From the NCBI GenBank assembly GCA_012520055.1, contig JAAYPA010000057.1, positions 1 to 33,926 of the forward strand: DNA of 33,926 nucleotides. The letters are read 5' to 3'. Below are positions 17,266 to 26,891 of the stretch, in pieces; the stretch's first letter is position 1; the number at the start of each line of letters is the position of its first letter. The position numbers and the translations under genes were made by a program. Under the pieces are notes generated by a model. That model did not search any database. It saw only the letters and a list, made by a program, of their open reading frames with translations, and was not told the origin of the DNA. The DNA is from Mollicutes bacterium. Lineage in GTDB: Bacteria > Bacillota_I > Bacilli_A > RF39 > UBA660.

Positions 17266-19397
17266 CTAATGACCTCCATAACGAAATCTAGATTTTTTAA
17301 TTCATCTAAGAAGTCATTTAGATTATTATTATTTTTAACTTTTAAAATGATTTCATAATCAATTGAAATATCAGTATTGTATTCTTTGATACTATTAATG
17401 GAAACTCCTTTTAGACTGGCTTTAGTAACTATTTCAAGAATATGATTTACTAAACTATTGGTTTTAACCGTAATTTTAACATCAAATAAATTAGTTTCTT
17501 CTAAATTAGGATTCCAAGTAACATCTATTAAACGAGTAGTCATATTACGGACGTTAGCACACCCTTTTTTATGAACTGTGACACCTTTACCCTTAGTAAT
17601 ATACCCAATAATAGGTTCTCCAGGAACTGGATTACAACAAGAAGCTAAGGTAACTAAAATATTGTCAGTTCCGGCTACAATAACATCATTCTTGTAGTTT
17701 TGTTTAAAGGTTCCGGTTTTATTAACCCTAGAAAGCATAATATCTTGAACTGATTTCTTATCTTCATATATTAAATTAATAATATATACCGCGGTATATC
17801 TTAAGGAACCGATGCTTAATAGTAGTTCATCATAATTAGTAAGTTTTAGATCTTTTAAGATTTTATTAATATTTTCTTCACTTAATACTTCACTGATATT
17901 AAGTTTTTGTTTACGAATTTCTTTTTCCAATAATTCTTTACCACGCTCGATATAATTTTCTCGATCTTTTTTACTGAAATATGATTTTATCTTATTTTTA
18001 GCTTGTGCGGTTTTAACAAATTTTAACCATTGTTTACTTGGTTTAGCACTTTTATTGGTATTGATTTTAACGATATCACTATCATTTAGTTCATAATCAA
18101 GCGGAACTATAACATCATTAACAATAGCCCCTATTGTTTGATCCCCAACATCAGAGTGAATCCGATAAGCAAAGTCAATCGGCGTACTACCCTTAGGTAG
18201 CTCCATAACATCACCTTTAGGCGTGAAAACATAGATTTGTTCTTTTAAAAATTCTTCTTTCATATTGCGGGCAAAAATTTCATCACTTTGCTCTTCAATA
18301 TTACTATCAATAATATTACGGAACATTTCCAGTTTTTGTTCCATGATAGCTTGAATAGGTTTGCCACGTTCTTTATAAGACCAATGAGAAGCAATACCAT
18401 GTTCAGCTATTTCATCCATTTCCGGTGTTCTGATTTGAATTTCAAAGATATGACCATCAATACCAAAAACTCCAGTATGAATTGATTGATACATATTTTC
18501 TTTTGGCATAGCAATATAATCTTTAAATCTTTTTGGAATAGCACGATATTTAGAATGAATTAATCCAACTGTCAAATAACAATCACTTTCGGTTGGTACA
18601 ATTAATCTCATAGCTAAAATATCATATATTTCCGACCATTTTTTGCCGGCAGAAAGTTTCTTATAAATACTATGGACGCTTTTAACTCGGGCTTTTATTT
18701 CAAACTCTATACCATGCTCAATCATTATTTCGGAAATACTGTTTTTCATTTCTTCTAGACTGTTTGCTAAATTTTCTCTGGAATCATCTAGTTTTTCTAA
18801 GATTTCTTCATAAACATCAGGTTTACCATATTTTAAGCATAAATCTTCTAGTTCACTTTTAATACTATTAATACCTAAACGATGCGCTATCGGAATTAAT
18901 ACTTCCATTGTTTCATTAATTTTTTGTTTACGTTTATCTTCTGGCAAGGCATCAGCAGTTCTCATATTATGTAATCTATCTGCCAGTTTAATAATTAGAA
19001 CGCGAACATCTTCACTAATTCCGACTAAAACCTTACGTAAATATATACTTGATGATTCATTATTATCAGTAAGTTTTAATCTTTTTAATTTAGATAAGTT
19101 ATCAATAATAATTTTTACTGTTTCACCAAATTTATTTTCAATAATATCTAAAGAAATATCACTTAAAGAATAAGTTTCATGTAACAAAGCAGCTATAATA
19201 GTTATTGCATCAACATTTAAATCGGAACATATTCCGGCCACAGTTAAAGAGTGAACTATTTGTGGTTCACCGTTTTTACGCACTTGACCATCATGAGCTT
19301 TTTTAGCAAATTTATAAGCTTCACTGATGATTTCTAATTCTTGTTTACTTAAATCATTATCCTTTGCTTTTTGTAAAATGTATTCAATAGTGTACAT
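17262..19397 (-). CDS. relA: Long RelA/SpoT homolog (Rel) with intact-looking synthetase and degenerate hydrolase HD/ED motif
   Basis: HDGQVRKNGEP, ADRLHNMRT, YRAIPKRFKDYIAMPKENMYQSIHTGVFG, EIQIRTPEMDEIAEHG, TGS and C-terminal CCNPVPG/ACT regions; ATG at 19397 after SD AAGGAG. Confidence 0.93.
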   Translation of the reverse strand: MYTIEYILQKAKDNDLSKQELEIISEAYKFAKKAHDGQVRKNGEPQIVHSLTVAGICSDLNVDAITIIAALLHETYSLSDISLDIIENKFGETVKIIIDNLSKLKRLKLTDNNESSSIYLRKVLVGISEDVRVLIIKLADRLHNMRTADALPEDKRKQKINETMEVLIPIAHRLGINSIKSELEDLCLKYGKPDVYEEILEKLDDSRENLANSLEEMKNSISEIMIEHGIEFEIKARVKSVHSIYKKLSAGKKWSEIYDILAMRLIVPTESDCYLTVGLIHSKYRAIPKRFKDYIAMPKENMYQSIHTGVFGIDGHIFEIQIRTPEMDEIAEHGIASHWSYKERGKPIQAIMEQKLEMFRNIIDSNIEEQSDEIFARNMKEEFLKEQIYVFTPKGDVMELPKGSTPIDFAYRIHSDVGDQTIGAIVNDVIVPLDYELNDSDIVKINTNKSAKPSKQWLKFVKTAQAKNKIKSYFSKKDRENYIERGKELLEKEIRKQKLNISEVLSEENINKILKDLKLTNYDELLLSIGSLRYTAVYIINLIYEDKKSVQDIMLSRVNKTGTFKQNYKNDVIVAGTDNILVTLASCCNPVPGEPIIGYITKGKGVTVHKKGCANVRNMTTRLIDVTWNPNLEETNLFDVKITVKTNSLVNHILEIVTKASLKGVSINSIKEYNTDISIDYEIILKVKNNNNLNDFLDELKNLDFVMEVIR

Positions 19398-19409
19398 AGG
19401 TAGCACTCC

Positions 19410-19709
19410 TTATAGTAAATTATCTCTTTTTTCTTTTTTAAGTTCATTATCCTTATTTTTATTTTTTTGATTTTGCATAATTAGACCAATATATTCTTCC
19501 AGTAAATGATTAGGGGTTGATAAAATATCATTAACCATATCACCTAATGTAAGTTCTTTAGAATTTTGCCAATAGTTTTTTCTTAAAAAACGCCAAATAT
19601 CTATCTCATTAATATATTTGATGTTACTTCTTTTTAATTCATTTACTTTAGTAGTTAATGCGGGTAAAACTTTTTGATAAAGTTCTTCTAAATTTTTAAA
19701 ATTATCCAT
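19410..19709 (-). CDS. ComN-like post-transcriptional regulator
   Basis: 99 aa; INEIDIWRFLRKNYWQNSKELTLGDMVNDILSTPNHLLEEYI resembles post-transcriptional regulator family; adjacent to spoVB-like gene as in Bacillus. Confidence 0.7.
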   Translation of the reverse strand: MDNFKNLEELYQKVLPALTTKVNELKRSNIKYINEIDIWRFLRKNYWQNSKELTLGDMVNDILSTPNHLLEEYIGLIMQNQKNKNKDNELKKEKRDNLL

Positions 19710-19789
19710 AAAATCACCTTAAATTATTTTTAATTGTTCTTCATATATTTATTATATAACATAGTTGATTTTTTTTAAAGGAAGATTAA

Positions 19790-21073
19790 ATGAAAAATAA
19801 ATTCATTCAAAGTACGATTATTTTAATGATTGGTGGTATTGCCACAAAATTACTGAGTTTTATCATTAAAATTTATTTCACGAGAATTATAGGAACTGAT
19901 GGAATAAATATTTATGCTATTATAATGCCTACTTATAGTTTATTAATAACTATAGCTCAGTTAGGTTTACCGATTGCTATATCCAATATCATTGCTAAAG
20001 GTGAAAAGACTGGTAAAAAAGTTATATTTTCCATTATACCAGTATCTTTGGTTTTAAATTTAATTATTATAGCCATTATTGTTTTATCATCTAAATTTTT
20101 AAGTAATAATTTATTACATGAACCAAGAGCACAGCTTCCCCTAATCTGTTTATCTTTTATTTTACCTTTTATATCTATTTCTAGTATTATCAGGGGTTAT
20201 TTTTTTGGTAAACAGAAAATGACCCCTCATACTTTATCAAACATTTTAGAACAAATCTTTAAATTTATTATCGTTATAGCTGTTTTACCTATTTTATTAA
20301 AATATGGTACGATTGTAGCTGTTTGTGGGTACATTTTAATCAATATTATTTCAGAAATAATATCTATTATTATTTTTTTATTATTTTTACCAAAAAGATT
20401 TACTATTCAGAAGAAAGATATTAAACCTGATCCAGAAACAATCAAAGAAATCTTAGCAATCGGTCTTCCTAGTGTTGGAGGAAGAATTATCGGTAATATT
20501 GGTTTTTTCTTTGAACCAATTATCTTAACTTGGATTTTAATGTTAATGGGTTATTCTGGTGAATATATCATTACAGAATATGCCGTCTATAATACTTATG
20601 TTATTGGACTATTAATTGTTCCTACCTTCTTTGTAACTGCCTTATCAACAGCACTTCTTCCAGAAATATCTAAATATACCTGTAATAAAAACAGAGCTAA
20701 AAGTATATTCAAAAAAGCAATAACTTGGGCGTTTCTTTTAGGATTAATAGCTAATATCTTTTTTTATTTTTTTGCGGAATTTATTTTAATGTTTATTTTC
20801 GATACTAATGCTGGAGTTAATTATATTAAAGTTTTAACTTTCTTCTTTATCTTATATTATTTAGAAGCCCCAATGATAAGTACCTTACAAGCTTTGGGAT
20901 ATTCTAAACATTGTATGATGACAACAACATTGGGTATAATTGTTAAACTTATGATGATTGTTATTCTTAGTTTATTTAAAATAGGTATTTATTCATTAAT
21001 ATTTGCAGAGGTAATATTTATTGTTGTTGTAGTTTTATCATCTTATATAAAAATCAGAAAAGTTTTGAATTAA
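19790..21073 (+). CDS. Polysaccharide biosynthesis/MATE-like flippase (SpoVB/MurJ-type)
   Basis: Multi-TM; QSTIILMIGGIATKLLSFIIKIYFTRIIGTDGINIYAIIMPTYSLLITIAQLGLPIAISNIIAKG; TALLPEISK. Confidence 0.85.
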   Translation: MKNKFIQSTIILMIGGIATKLLSFIIKIYFTRIIGTDGINIYAIIMPTYSLLITIAQLGLPIAISNIIAKGEKTGKKVIFSIIPVSLVLNLIIIAIIVLSSKFLSNNLLHEPRAQLPLICLSFILPFISISSIIRGYFFGKQKMTPHTLSNILEQIFKFIIVIAVLPILLKYGTIVAVCGYILINIISEIISIIIFLLFLPKRFTIQKKDIKPDPETIKEILAIGLPSVGGRIIGNIGFFFEPIILTWILMLMGYSGEYIITEYAVYNTYVIGLLIVPTFFVTALSTALLPEISKYTCNKNRAKSIFKKAITWAFLLGLIANIFFYFFAEFILMFIFDTNAGVNYIKVLTFFFILYYLEAPMISTLQALGYSKHCMMTTTLGIIVKLMMIVILSLFKIGIYSLIFAEVIFIVVVVLSSYIKIRKVLN

Positions 21074-21100
21074 AAAAACTGAAGAATTTTTCAGTTTATT
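21070..21100. terminator. Bidirectional intrinsic terminator
   Basis: AAAAAACTGAAgaatttTTCAGTTTATT between convergent genes. Confidence 0.65.
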
Positions 21101-22349
21101 AATTATTTTCTTTAAGAATATCAATAGCTTTACGCATTTTTAAATCGTAGGCTACCATTTCTCTATCACCGATCATTTTTTCAATCTCTTCTTCAGTTGT
21201 ATCATACATTTTAGCCATCTTTTTAATTTCTTCTTTAACTTCTTCTTCTTTGACTTCAACATTTTCTTTTTCAGCGATAGCTTCTAGAAGATATCTTACT
21301 TTAATACGATTGATAGCTTCAGGTTCCATCATCTTCTTTAATGATTCAATATTTGATTTAGTAAATTCTAAATATTGTTCTAAAGTTAAACCTTGCATTT
21401 GTAATTGTTCACGATATTGATTTAAAATTCTATTTACTTCGGAATTAATGATTTCTTCATTAAGATCAACTTCTAAAGCTTCAACAGCTTTTTTTAATAA
21501 TTCATCAATGAAACGATTTTCGGCATCAGTTTCTTTATGTTCAAGTAAATGCTTACTAATTTCACTTTCTAATTCATTTTCAGTTTTAATATTTTCATAA
21601 CCTAAATCTTTATAGAAATCTTCATTTAATTCAGGAAGTATACGTTTTTTAATACCAGTTACTTTAACGGTAAATTCAACATCCTTTCCTTTTAAATGAT
21701 CAACATATTCTTCCGGAAATTTTAAGTTTAATACTTTTTCTTCTCCGACTTTCATACCAATTAAACCGGTTTCAAATCCGGGAATAAAGGTATTAGATCC
21801 AATTTCCAAAGGATAGTTTTCTCCTTTACCGCCTTCTAATTCTTTACCATCAACGATACCACTGAAATTAATTACAGCTGTTTTACCTTCTTCAACTTTT
21901 CCCTCATTATCTTCAACGATATCAGCGTATTTATCTCTTAATTGATCGATTTCTTTTTTAATTTCTTCTGCTGTTACTTTTACATCTTCTTTTTTAATTC
22001 CTAATTTTTTATATTTACCTATTTTAACTTCCGGTTTTTCAATAACAGTAAATTTAAAAGTAACACAATCATGACAAATATGATTAATATCAACTGCTGG
22101 TTCACAAACAGGATTTAAGTTATTGTCTTTTAAAGCTTTTTGGTAAGCACTGCTAACACAAGTATCTACCGCATCCATAAATAATGATTCTAAACCAAAT
22201 TTTTTAATATAGACTTCTTTAGGTACTTGACCTTTTCTAAATCCATCAAGTTTAAGATCTTTTTTCTTATTTTTAAAAGCATCATCTAAAGCTTTTTCCC
22301 ATTCTTTACCTTCGATTTTTACTTCGATTTCTTTAACATTGTTTTTCAT
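21099..22349 (-). CDS. tig: Trigger factor
   Basis: GFRKGQVPKEVY ribosome-binding motif; PPIase region INFSGIVDGKELEGGKGENYPLEIGSNTFIPGFETGLIGM. Confidence 0.93.
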   Translation of the reverse strand: MKNNVKEIEVKIEGKEWEKALDDAFKNKKKDLKLDGFRKGQVPKEVYIKKFGLESLFMDAVDTCVSSAYQKALKDNNLNPVCEPAVDINHICHDCVTFKFTVIEKPEVKIGKYKKLGIKKEDVKVTAEEIKKEIDQLRDKYADIVEDNEGKVEEGKTAVINFSGIVDGKELEGGKGENYPLEIGSNTFIPGFETGLIGMKVGEEKVLNLKFPEEYVDHLKGKDVEFTVKVTGIKKRILPELNEDFYKDLGYENIKTENELESEISKHLLEHKETDAENRFIDELLKKAVEALEVDLNEEIINSEVNRILNQYREQLQMQGLTLEQYLEFTKSNIESLKKMMEPEAINRIKVRYLLEAIAEKENVEVKEEEVKEEIKKMAKMYDTTEEEIEKMIGDREMVAYDLKMRKAIDILKENN

Positions 22350-22399
22350 ACTTTTTTCTCCTTTATACGTTTCACTATTATACTTTATATCCTAAGTTT

Positions 22400-22705
22400 A
22401 TGCAAGTATTTGGCTTTTTAAATATAAATAAAAAAGTTTTTTTTGTAAATACTAATAGTATGAATGAATTAATTAAGTTTAAATTTTTAATATCTTTTTT
22501 GGATAGTTTTCGTTTTGGAGCATTTACCGATGAATTTGCCGAATATTATTTAGACAACATGATTGCCCATGCCGAAGATAATCTTTTAGAATGTATTCTT
22601 ACTTTAAAATTTATGGGTATTACTCAAAATAATAAAGATATAGATGAATATATTGAAATAGCTAAAAAATATTATGAAAAAGCTATAGCCGATAGTCCTT
22701 ACTAA
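22400..22705 (+). CDS. Hypothetical protein (start uncertain, possibly internal ATG at about 22460)
   Basis: 101 aa ORF filling the gap between tig and ku; no obvious SD at either candidate start; no recognised family. Confidence 0.4.
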   Translation: MQVFGFLNINKKVFFVNTNSMNELIKFKFLISFLDSFRFGAFTDEFAEYYLDNMIAHAEDNLLECILTLKFMGITQNNKDIDEYIEIAKKYYEKAIADSPY

Positions 22706-22751
22706 TTAGTATCTTTTGAATGTTTAAATCCATAATAAAAATGGTGATATT

Positions 22752-23501
22752 ATGACAAAGAAAGCGATTAGTTTTGGTCTTGTTCATATACCGATTGATT
22801 TAAATCCCATTATTATAAATAATGATACAGCTTTTAATCAGTTACATAAAAAATGTGGATCAAGAATTAAATATCAAAAAATATGTCCGCACTGTAAGGA
22901 GGAAGTAAAAAGTAAAGATATTATTAAAGGTTATGAATATAGTGAAGATAATTATGTAACTTTTGAGGATAAAGATTTTGAAAAACTTAAATTATCCAAT
23001 GATACCCCAATAGAGATTATTTCTTTTGTTGATATGAAAGAAGTAGACCCAATTTATTTTGAAAAAAGTTATCATTTAAAAACAAGTAAAACTAGTAGTA
23101 AAGCTTTTGAACTTTTTAAAACAGCATTAAAAAAAGAAGGAAAAGTTGCCCTAGCTAAAACCGTTATTGGTACTAAATTTTATTATTGTTTAATTAGATT
23201 TGAAAAAAATAATTTGATTTTAAATACCTTATATTTTGATGAAGAAATTAATTTAGAAAATGATAAGTTTGAAGAAAAATTCAGTAAGGAAGAAATAGAG
23301 CTGGCAGCTAAACTAATCAAAGCCATGGTCGGAAAATTTGAACCACATAAATATAAAGATGAATACCAAGATAAAATAAAAGATGCTATCGAACAAAAAA
23401 TAAGTGGTGAAGAAATTAAAGCTATTAAAACAAAACCACAAAAAAGCGTTAATGACTTAATGAAAGCTTTAAAAATGAGCTTAAAGGAAGTTAAAAAATG
23501 A
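22752..23501 (+). CDS. ku: Ku family NHEJ protein
   Basis: ISFGLVHIPIDL, LHKKCGSRIKYQKICPHCKEEVKSKDIIKGYEY, KTVIGTKFYYCLIRF. Confidence 0.93.
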   Translation: MTKKAISFGLVHIPIDLNPIIINNDTAFNQLHKKCGSRIKYQKICPHCKEEVKSKDIIKGYEYSEDNYVTFEDKDFEKLKLSNDTPIEIISFVDMKEVDPIYFEKSYHLKTSKTSSKAFELFKTALKKEGKVALAKTVIGTKFYYCLIRFEKNNLILNTLYFDEEINLENDKFEEKFSKEEIELAAKLIKAMVGKFEPHKYKDEYQDKIKDAIEQKISGEEIKAIKTKPQKSVNDLMKALKMSLKEVKK

Positions 23502-24379
23502 ATTTATTTAATGATAATTTTATGCCAATGCTTTTAAGTAAACAGGAAAAACCTTTTAATGATTCTCATTATCTTTTTGAAATAAAATTAGATGGTATCA
23601 GAGCCTTAATGTTTGGTAGTCCTAAAAAAATTATTATTCGTAATCGTAAAAAACAAGATATTACAAGAAGATATCCGGAATTATCAAATATTAAAAGTAT
23701 TTTTAAAAATAAAGTAATTTTTGATGGAGAGATTGTTCTGTTTGTTAATGGTCTACCCAGTTTTGAAAAATTAAAGAAAAGAATCTTACTCGAAAATATT
23801 AATAAAATATTAAAGTATTCTAAGGAACTACCTATTGTATTTGTAGCCTTTGATATTTTATATGAAGGTAAAGATTTAACTACTTTACCTTTAATAGAAC
23901 GTAAAAAAATACTGGAAAAGTATCCTGATACAGATTATTTTATAAAATCTGAATATATTTTAGGAAAAGGTAAACAATTATTTGAATTTGTAAAAAAGCA
24001 CAATATTGAAGGTATTGTTGCTAAAAGAATTGATAGTACTTATCAGATTAATAAAAGATCTGATGACTGGATTAAAATTAAAAATATCGATGATGATGAT
24101 TTCATAATTTTAGGTTATAACGAAGAAGAAAATAATGCTATGGCCAGTCTATTATTTGGTAAAAAAATTAAAAATAAATTAACTTTAATCGGTACCGTAA
24201 CCATTGGTAAAAAAAAGCCGGATTATCAAGTTATTTTAAATCATCCAAAAGATAATAACCCATCTATAACAAAAGAAGGATATATTCCGATTATCCCTAC
24301 TTTAGAATGTACCATTGAATTTATAGAAAAGACTGAACATGGTAGACTTAGACAACCTAAATTTAAAAGTTTAAAATAA
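23498..24379 (+). CDS. ATP-dependent DNA ligase (LigD-type ligase domain only)
   Basis: FEIKLDGIRAL motif I, FDGEIV, VAFDILYEGKDL, EGIVAKRIDSTYQINKRSDDWIKIK; ATGA overlap with ku. Confidence 0.92.
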   Translation: MNLFNDNFMPMLLSKQEKPFNDSHYLFEIKLDGIRALMFGSPKKIIIRNRKKQDITRRYPELSNIKSIFKNKVIFDGEIVLFVNGLPSFEKLKKRILLENINKILKYSKELPIVFVAFDILYEGKDLTTLPLIERKKILEKYPDTDYFIKSEYILGKGKQLFEFVKKHNIEGIVAKRIDSTYQINKRSDDWIKIKNIDDDDFIILGYNEEENNAMASLLFGKKIKNKLTLIGTVTIGKKKPDYQVILNHPKDNNPSITKEGYIPIIPTLECTIEFIEKTEHGRLRQPKFKSLK

Positions 24380-24410
24380 AAAATCGTTAATCAATTTTAA
24401 CGATTTTTAT
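24378..24410. terminator. Bidirectional intrinsic terminator
   Basis: AAAATCGTTAatcaatttTAACGATTTTT between ligase and greA. Confidence 0.8.
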
Positions 24411-24854
24411 TTCATAATTTCCATTAGGTGATTCAACACTGATAATATCACCTATTTTTTTATTTATAATAGCTTTGCCAATTGGCGACTCATTTGATAT
24501 TTTATTTTCAAATGGATCGGCTTCCATGGAACCAACTATTTGATATTCTTCTGATTCTCCATCTTCTAAATATTCAATAACAACAGTTGAGCCTAAATCA
24601 ACAGCATCATTATTACTTTTAGAAATGATCTTAGCATTAGCTAGCATATATTCTAATTCAGCAATACGACTTTCAACTTCAGCTTGTTCATTACGAGCAG
24701 CATCATAGTCAGCATTTTCTGATAAGTCACCTTGAGCTCTAGCATCCTTGATTGCTTCTATTATAGCCGGTCTTCTTTCGGTTTTTAGGAAGTTTAACTC
24801 TGTTTCAAGTTCTAGAAACCCTTCGGTTGTTAAAAGAATTTCTTTTTTTTGCAT
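24387..24854 (-). CDS. greA: Transcription elongation factor GreA
   Basis: LLTTEGFLELETELNFLKTERRPAIIEAIKDARAQGDLSENADYDAARNEQ; SPIGKAIINKKIGD. Confidence 0.95.
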   Translation of the reverse strand: MQKKEILLTTEGFLELETELNFLKTERRPAIIEAIKDARAQGDLSENADYDAARNEQAEVESRIAELEYMLANAKIISKSNNDAVDLGSTVVIEYLEDGESEEYQIVGSMEADPFENKISNESPIGKAIINKKIGDIISVESPNGNYEIKIVKID

Positions 24855-24910
24855 AACTTCTCGTCCCTTCTTGTTTTAAAATAATCTAAATAAGGATACT
24901 ACAAATAGAG

Positions 24911-26104
24911 TTAAATGTCAAATATTTTTATACGCAGCATATCACCAGGACTAACAGGTAGTTTTGCTTTAATTTTTATGATCATTTGTGGATGATTGGC
25001 AATTTCTATTTTATTCAAATTTTCATCATATAAATTATCAATTTTATAATTTATAAATTCATTTTGTGGACCAAAAAATTGAACTTCATCACCTATTTTA
25101 AAATAGTTCCTTTGTTCGATAGTTATTATATTGTCTTTATTTTCTAAAACTATACCTAAAAAATCTTGATTGGATACTTCTTCTCTACTACCTAAATAAT
25201 ATTGTTCATTTTCATCTGGGAACTTATTGAAAAACTGCGTAGCATTTTCTCTATTTGCACATCTATTTAATATATTACGTATAAAATTAATATATGCTGG
25301 ATTTAGTGAATTGTTGCTTAATTTATTAAATAAAAGACGATAACAGTGTAAAACTGTAGCTATATAATATATACTTCTCATTCGTCCTTCAATTTTAAAT
25401 GAATAAATACCGGCTTCAAACATTTCTTTAAAATAATCTACCATACTTAAATCCTTACAAGATAGCCAAAAATTATCAGAAATTAAATCATTATTTTCAT
25501 CATAAAAATCGAATTTCCAACGACAGATTTGAGCACATCCTCCCCTATTAGAATCACGATTGGTTAAATAGTTAGATAAAATACATCTGCCGCTAAAACC
25601 GGTACACATTGCTCCATGAACGAAAGCTTCTAAATCTAAACCGGTACGAGATTTGATAGCAATAACATCTTCCTTCATTGCTTCTCTTGCTAAAACGATT
25701 CTTTTAACTCCTAATTCTTTATAAAACATAGCAGCTTCTTCATTTAATACTGAAGCTTGAGTAGATACATAACGATCAATTTTTAATTTTAATTCATTAC
25801 AAAGTTCTAGAACTGCAATATCACTTACCATAATTGCATCTATGCCTATTTCATCTAAATATAATAAATATTCTTTTAATCCTTTAAAATCTTCATCATG
25901 AAAGATGATATTTACTGCCACATAAACCTTTTTATTTAAACTATGTGCAAGCATGGTAGCTTCTTTGATTTCTTCCAAAGAAAAATTTTTGGCATTGGCT
26001 CTTAAACTATAGTTTTGGCCACCAAAATAGATGGCATCTGCACTATAATGAAGAGCAACTTTTAATTTTTCTATATCTCCAGCCGGAGCTAATAATTCAA
26101 TCAT
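24911..26104 (-). CDS. trhP2: U32 family peptidase, TrhP2-like (YrrO) tRNA hydroxylation protein
   Basis: IELLAPAGDIEKLKVALHYSADAIYFGGQNYSLRA; CTGFSGRCILSNYLTNRDSNRGGCAQICRW; FKIEGRMRS. Confidence 0.87.
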   Translation of the reverse strand: MIELLAPAGDIEKLKVALHYSADAIYFGGQNYSLRANAKNFSLEEIKEATMLAHSLNKKVYVAVNIIFHDEDFKGLKEYLLYLDEIGIDAIMVSDIAVLELCNELKLKIDRYVSTQASVLNEEAAMFYKELGVKRIVLAREAMKEDVIAIKSRTGLDLEAFVHGAMCTGFSGRCILSNYLTNRDSNRGGCAQICRWKFDFYDENNDLISDNFWLSCKDLSMVDYFKEMFEAGIYSFKIEGRMRSIYYIATVLHCYRLLFNKLSNNSLNPAYINFIRNILNRCANRENATQFFNKFPDENEQYYLGSREEVSNQDFLGIVLENKDNIITIEQRNYFKIGDEVQFFGPQNEFINYKIDNLYDENLNKIEIANHPQMIIKIKAKLPVSPGDMLRIKIFDI

Positions 26105-26105
26105 A

Positions 26106-26891
26106 TTAATCCTCCAGTTTATAGATAGTTTTATGATTTAAAAATCTTTCTTCACTATCAGAAATTTCGTTATTGATGATTTTATGATACTGAGCAATAT
26201 TTGAATGAGTTAAATCAAAATAATAAAACCATATTTTTTCATCTTTTAATTCATTTATTATCGGGTAATAATTAAATGGCTTATGATAAAACAAAACAGT
26301 TCCGTTTTCAGTTTCATAAGCTTTAAATTGATTTTGGGGATTTATCTTTAAATAGCCATTATTTACTATTTTATAGCCATGATAACGATTAAAATTAGAT
26401 AACAGGTATCTACGGGAATACATAGCTATATTGTAGCCAAAAATTGGTAATATTAATGGTTTAGAAGTTTTCTCTAAGATATATTTAATTTCCTCTTTAG
26501 TTAATTCATTAGTAAGGCAAGCGGAAGTAACTCTGTTTAACCAAGAATTAATACTTACAGAGTTTATTACAAAATGGTTTTGATTCCATATTAAAGGAAT
26601 ATGATGATCTTTTAAAACATAATAAATTCCTAAATCTTCAAAAAAAATACCTTTAACAAAGTCTAACTTGGAAATAATATTTTTAAATTCATTGATTTTT
26701 TTAGTATCCATTACTAAATTAATATTTAAATAGACATTAATATCTAAATCCAAAAGTTCATCTAAGGTAAATTCCGGATAACCGATACTAAATCCCTTAA
26801 GCGCAAAAAGAAAATTAGTTATCCCAATTTTCTTATATTCTTTTAATTCATCTAAATTTTTAACACTAACTAATATTTTACTATTTTTCAT
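26106..26891 (-). CDS. trhP1: U32 peptidase-like protein, TrhP1-like (YrrN)
   Basis: Position directly upstream of TrhP2-like and downstream of TrmR-like gene; divergent U32-type TIM-barrel sequence lacking the Cys motif. Confidence 0.65.
   Translation of the reverse strand: MKNSKILVSVKNLDELKEYKKIGITNFLFALKGFSIGYPEFTLDELLDLDINVYLNINLVMDTKKINEFKNIISKLDFVKGIFFEDLGIYYVLKDHHIPLIWNQNHFVINSVSINSWLNRVTSACLTNELTKEEIKYILEKTSKPLILPIFGYNIAMYSRRYLLSNFNRYHGYKIVNNGYLKINPQNQFKAYETENGTVLFYHKPFNYYPIINELKDEKIWFYYFDLTHSNIAQYHKIINNEISDSEERFLNHKTIYKLED

Noticed and set aside
18288-18485. 65-aa + strand ORF
   Set aside because: Antisense to rel.
22709-22737. Sigma-G-like promoter (GTATC-N17-CATAATA) before ku
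   Set aside because: The implied start site would fall in or next to the SD, leaving almost no leader; motif match is likely chance in AT-rich DNA.
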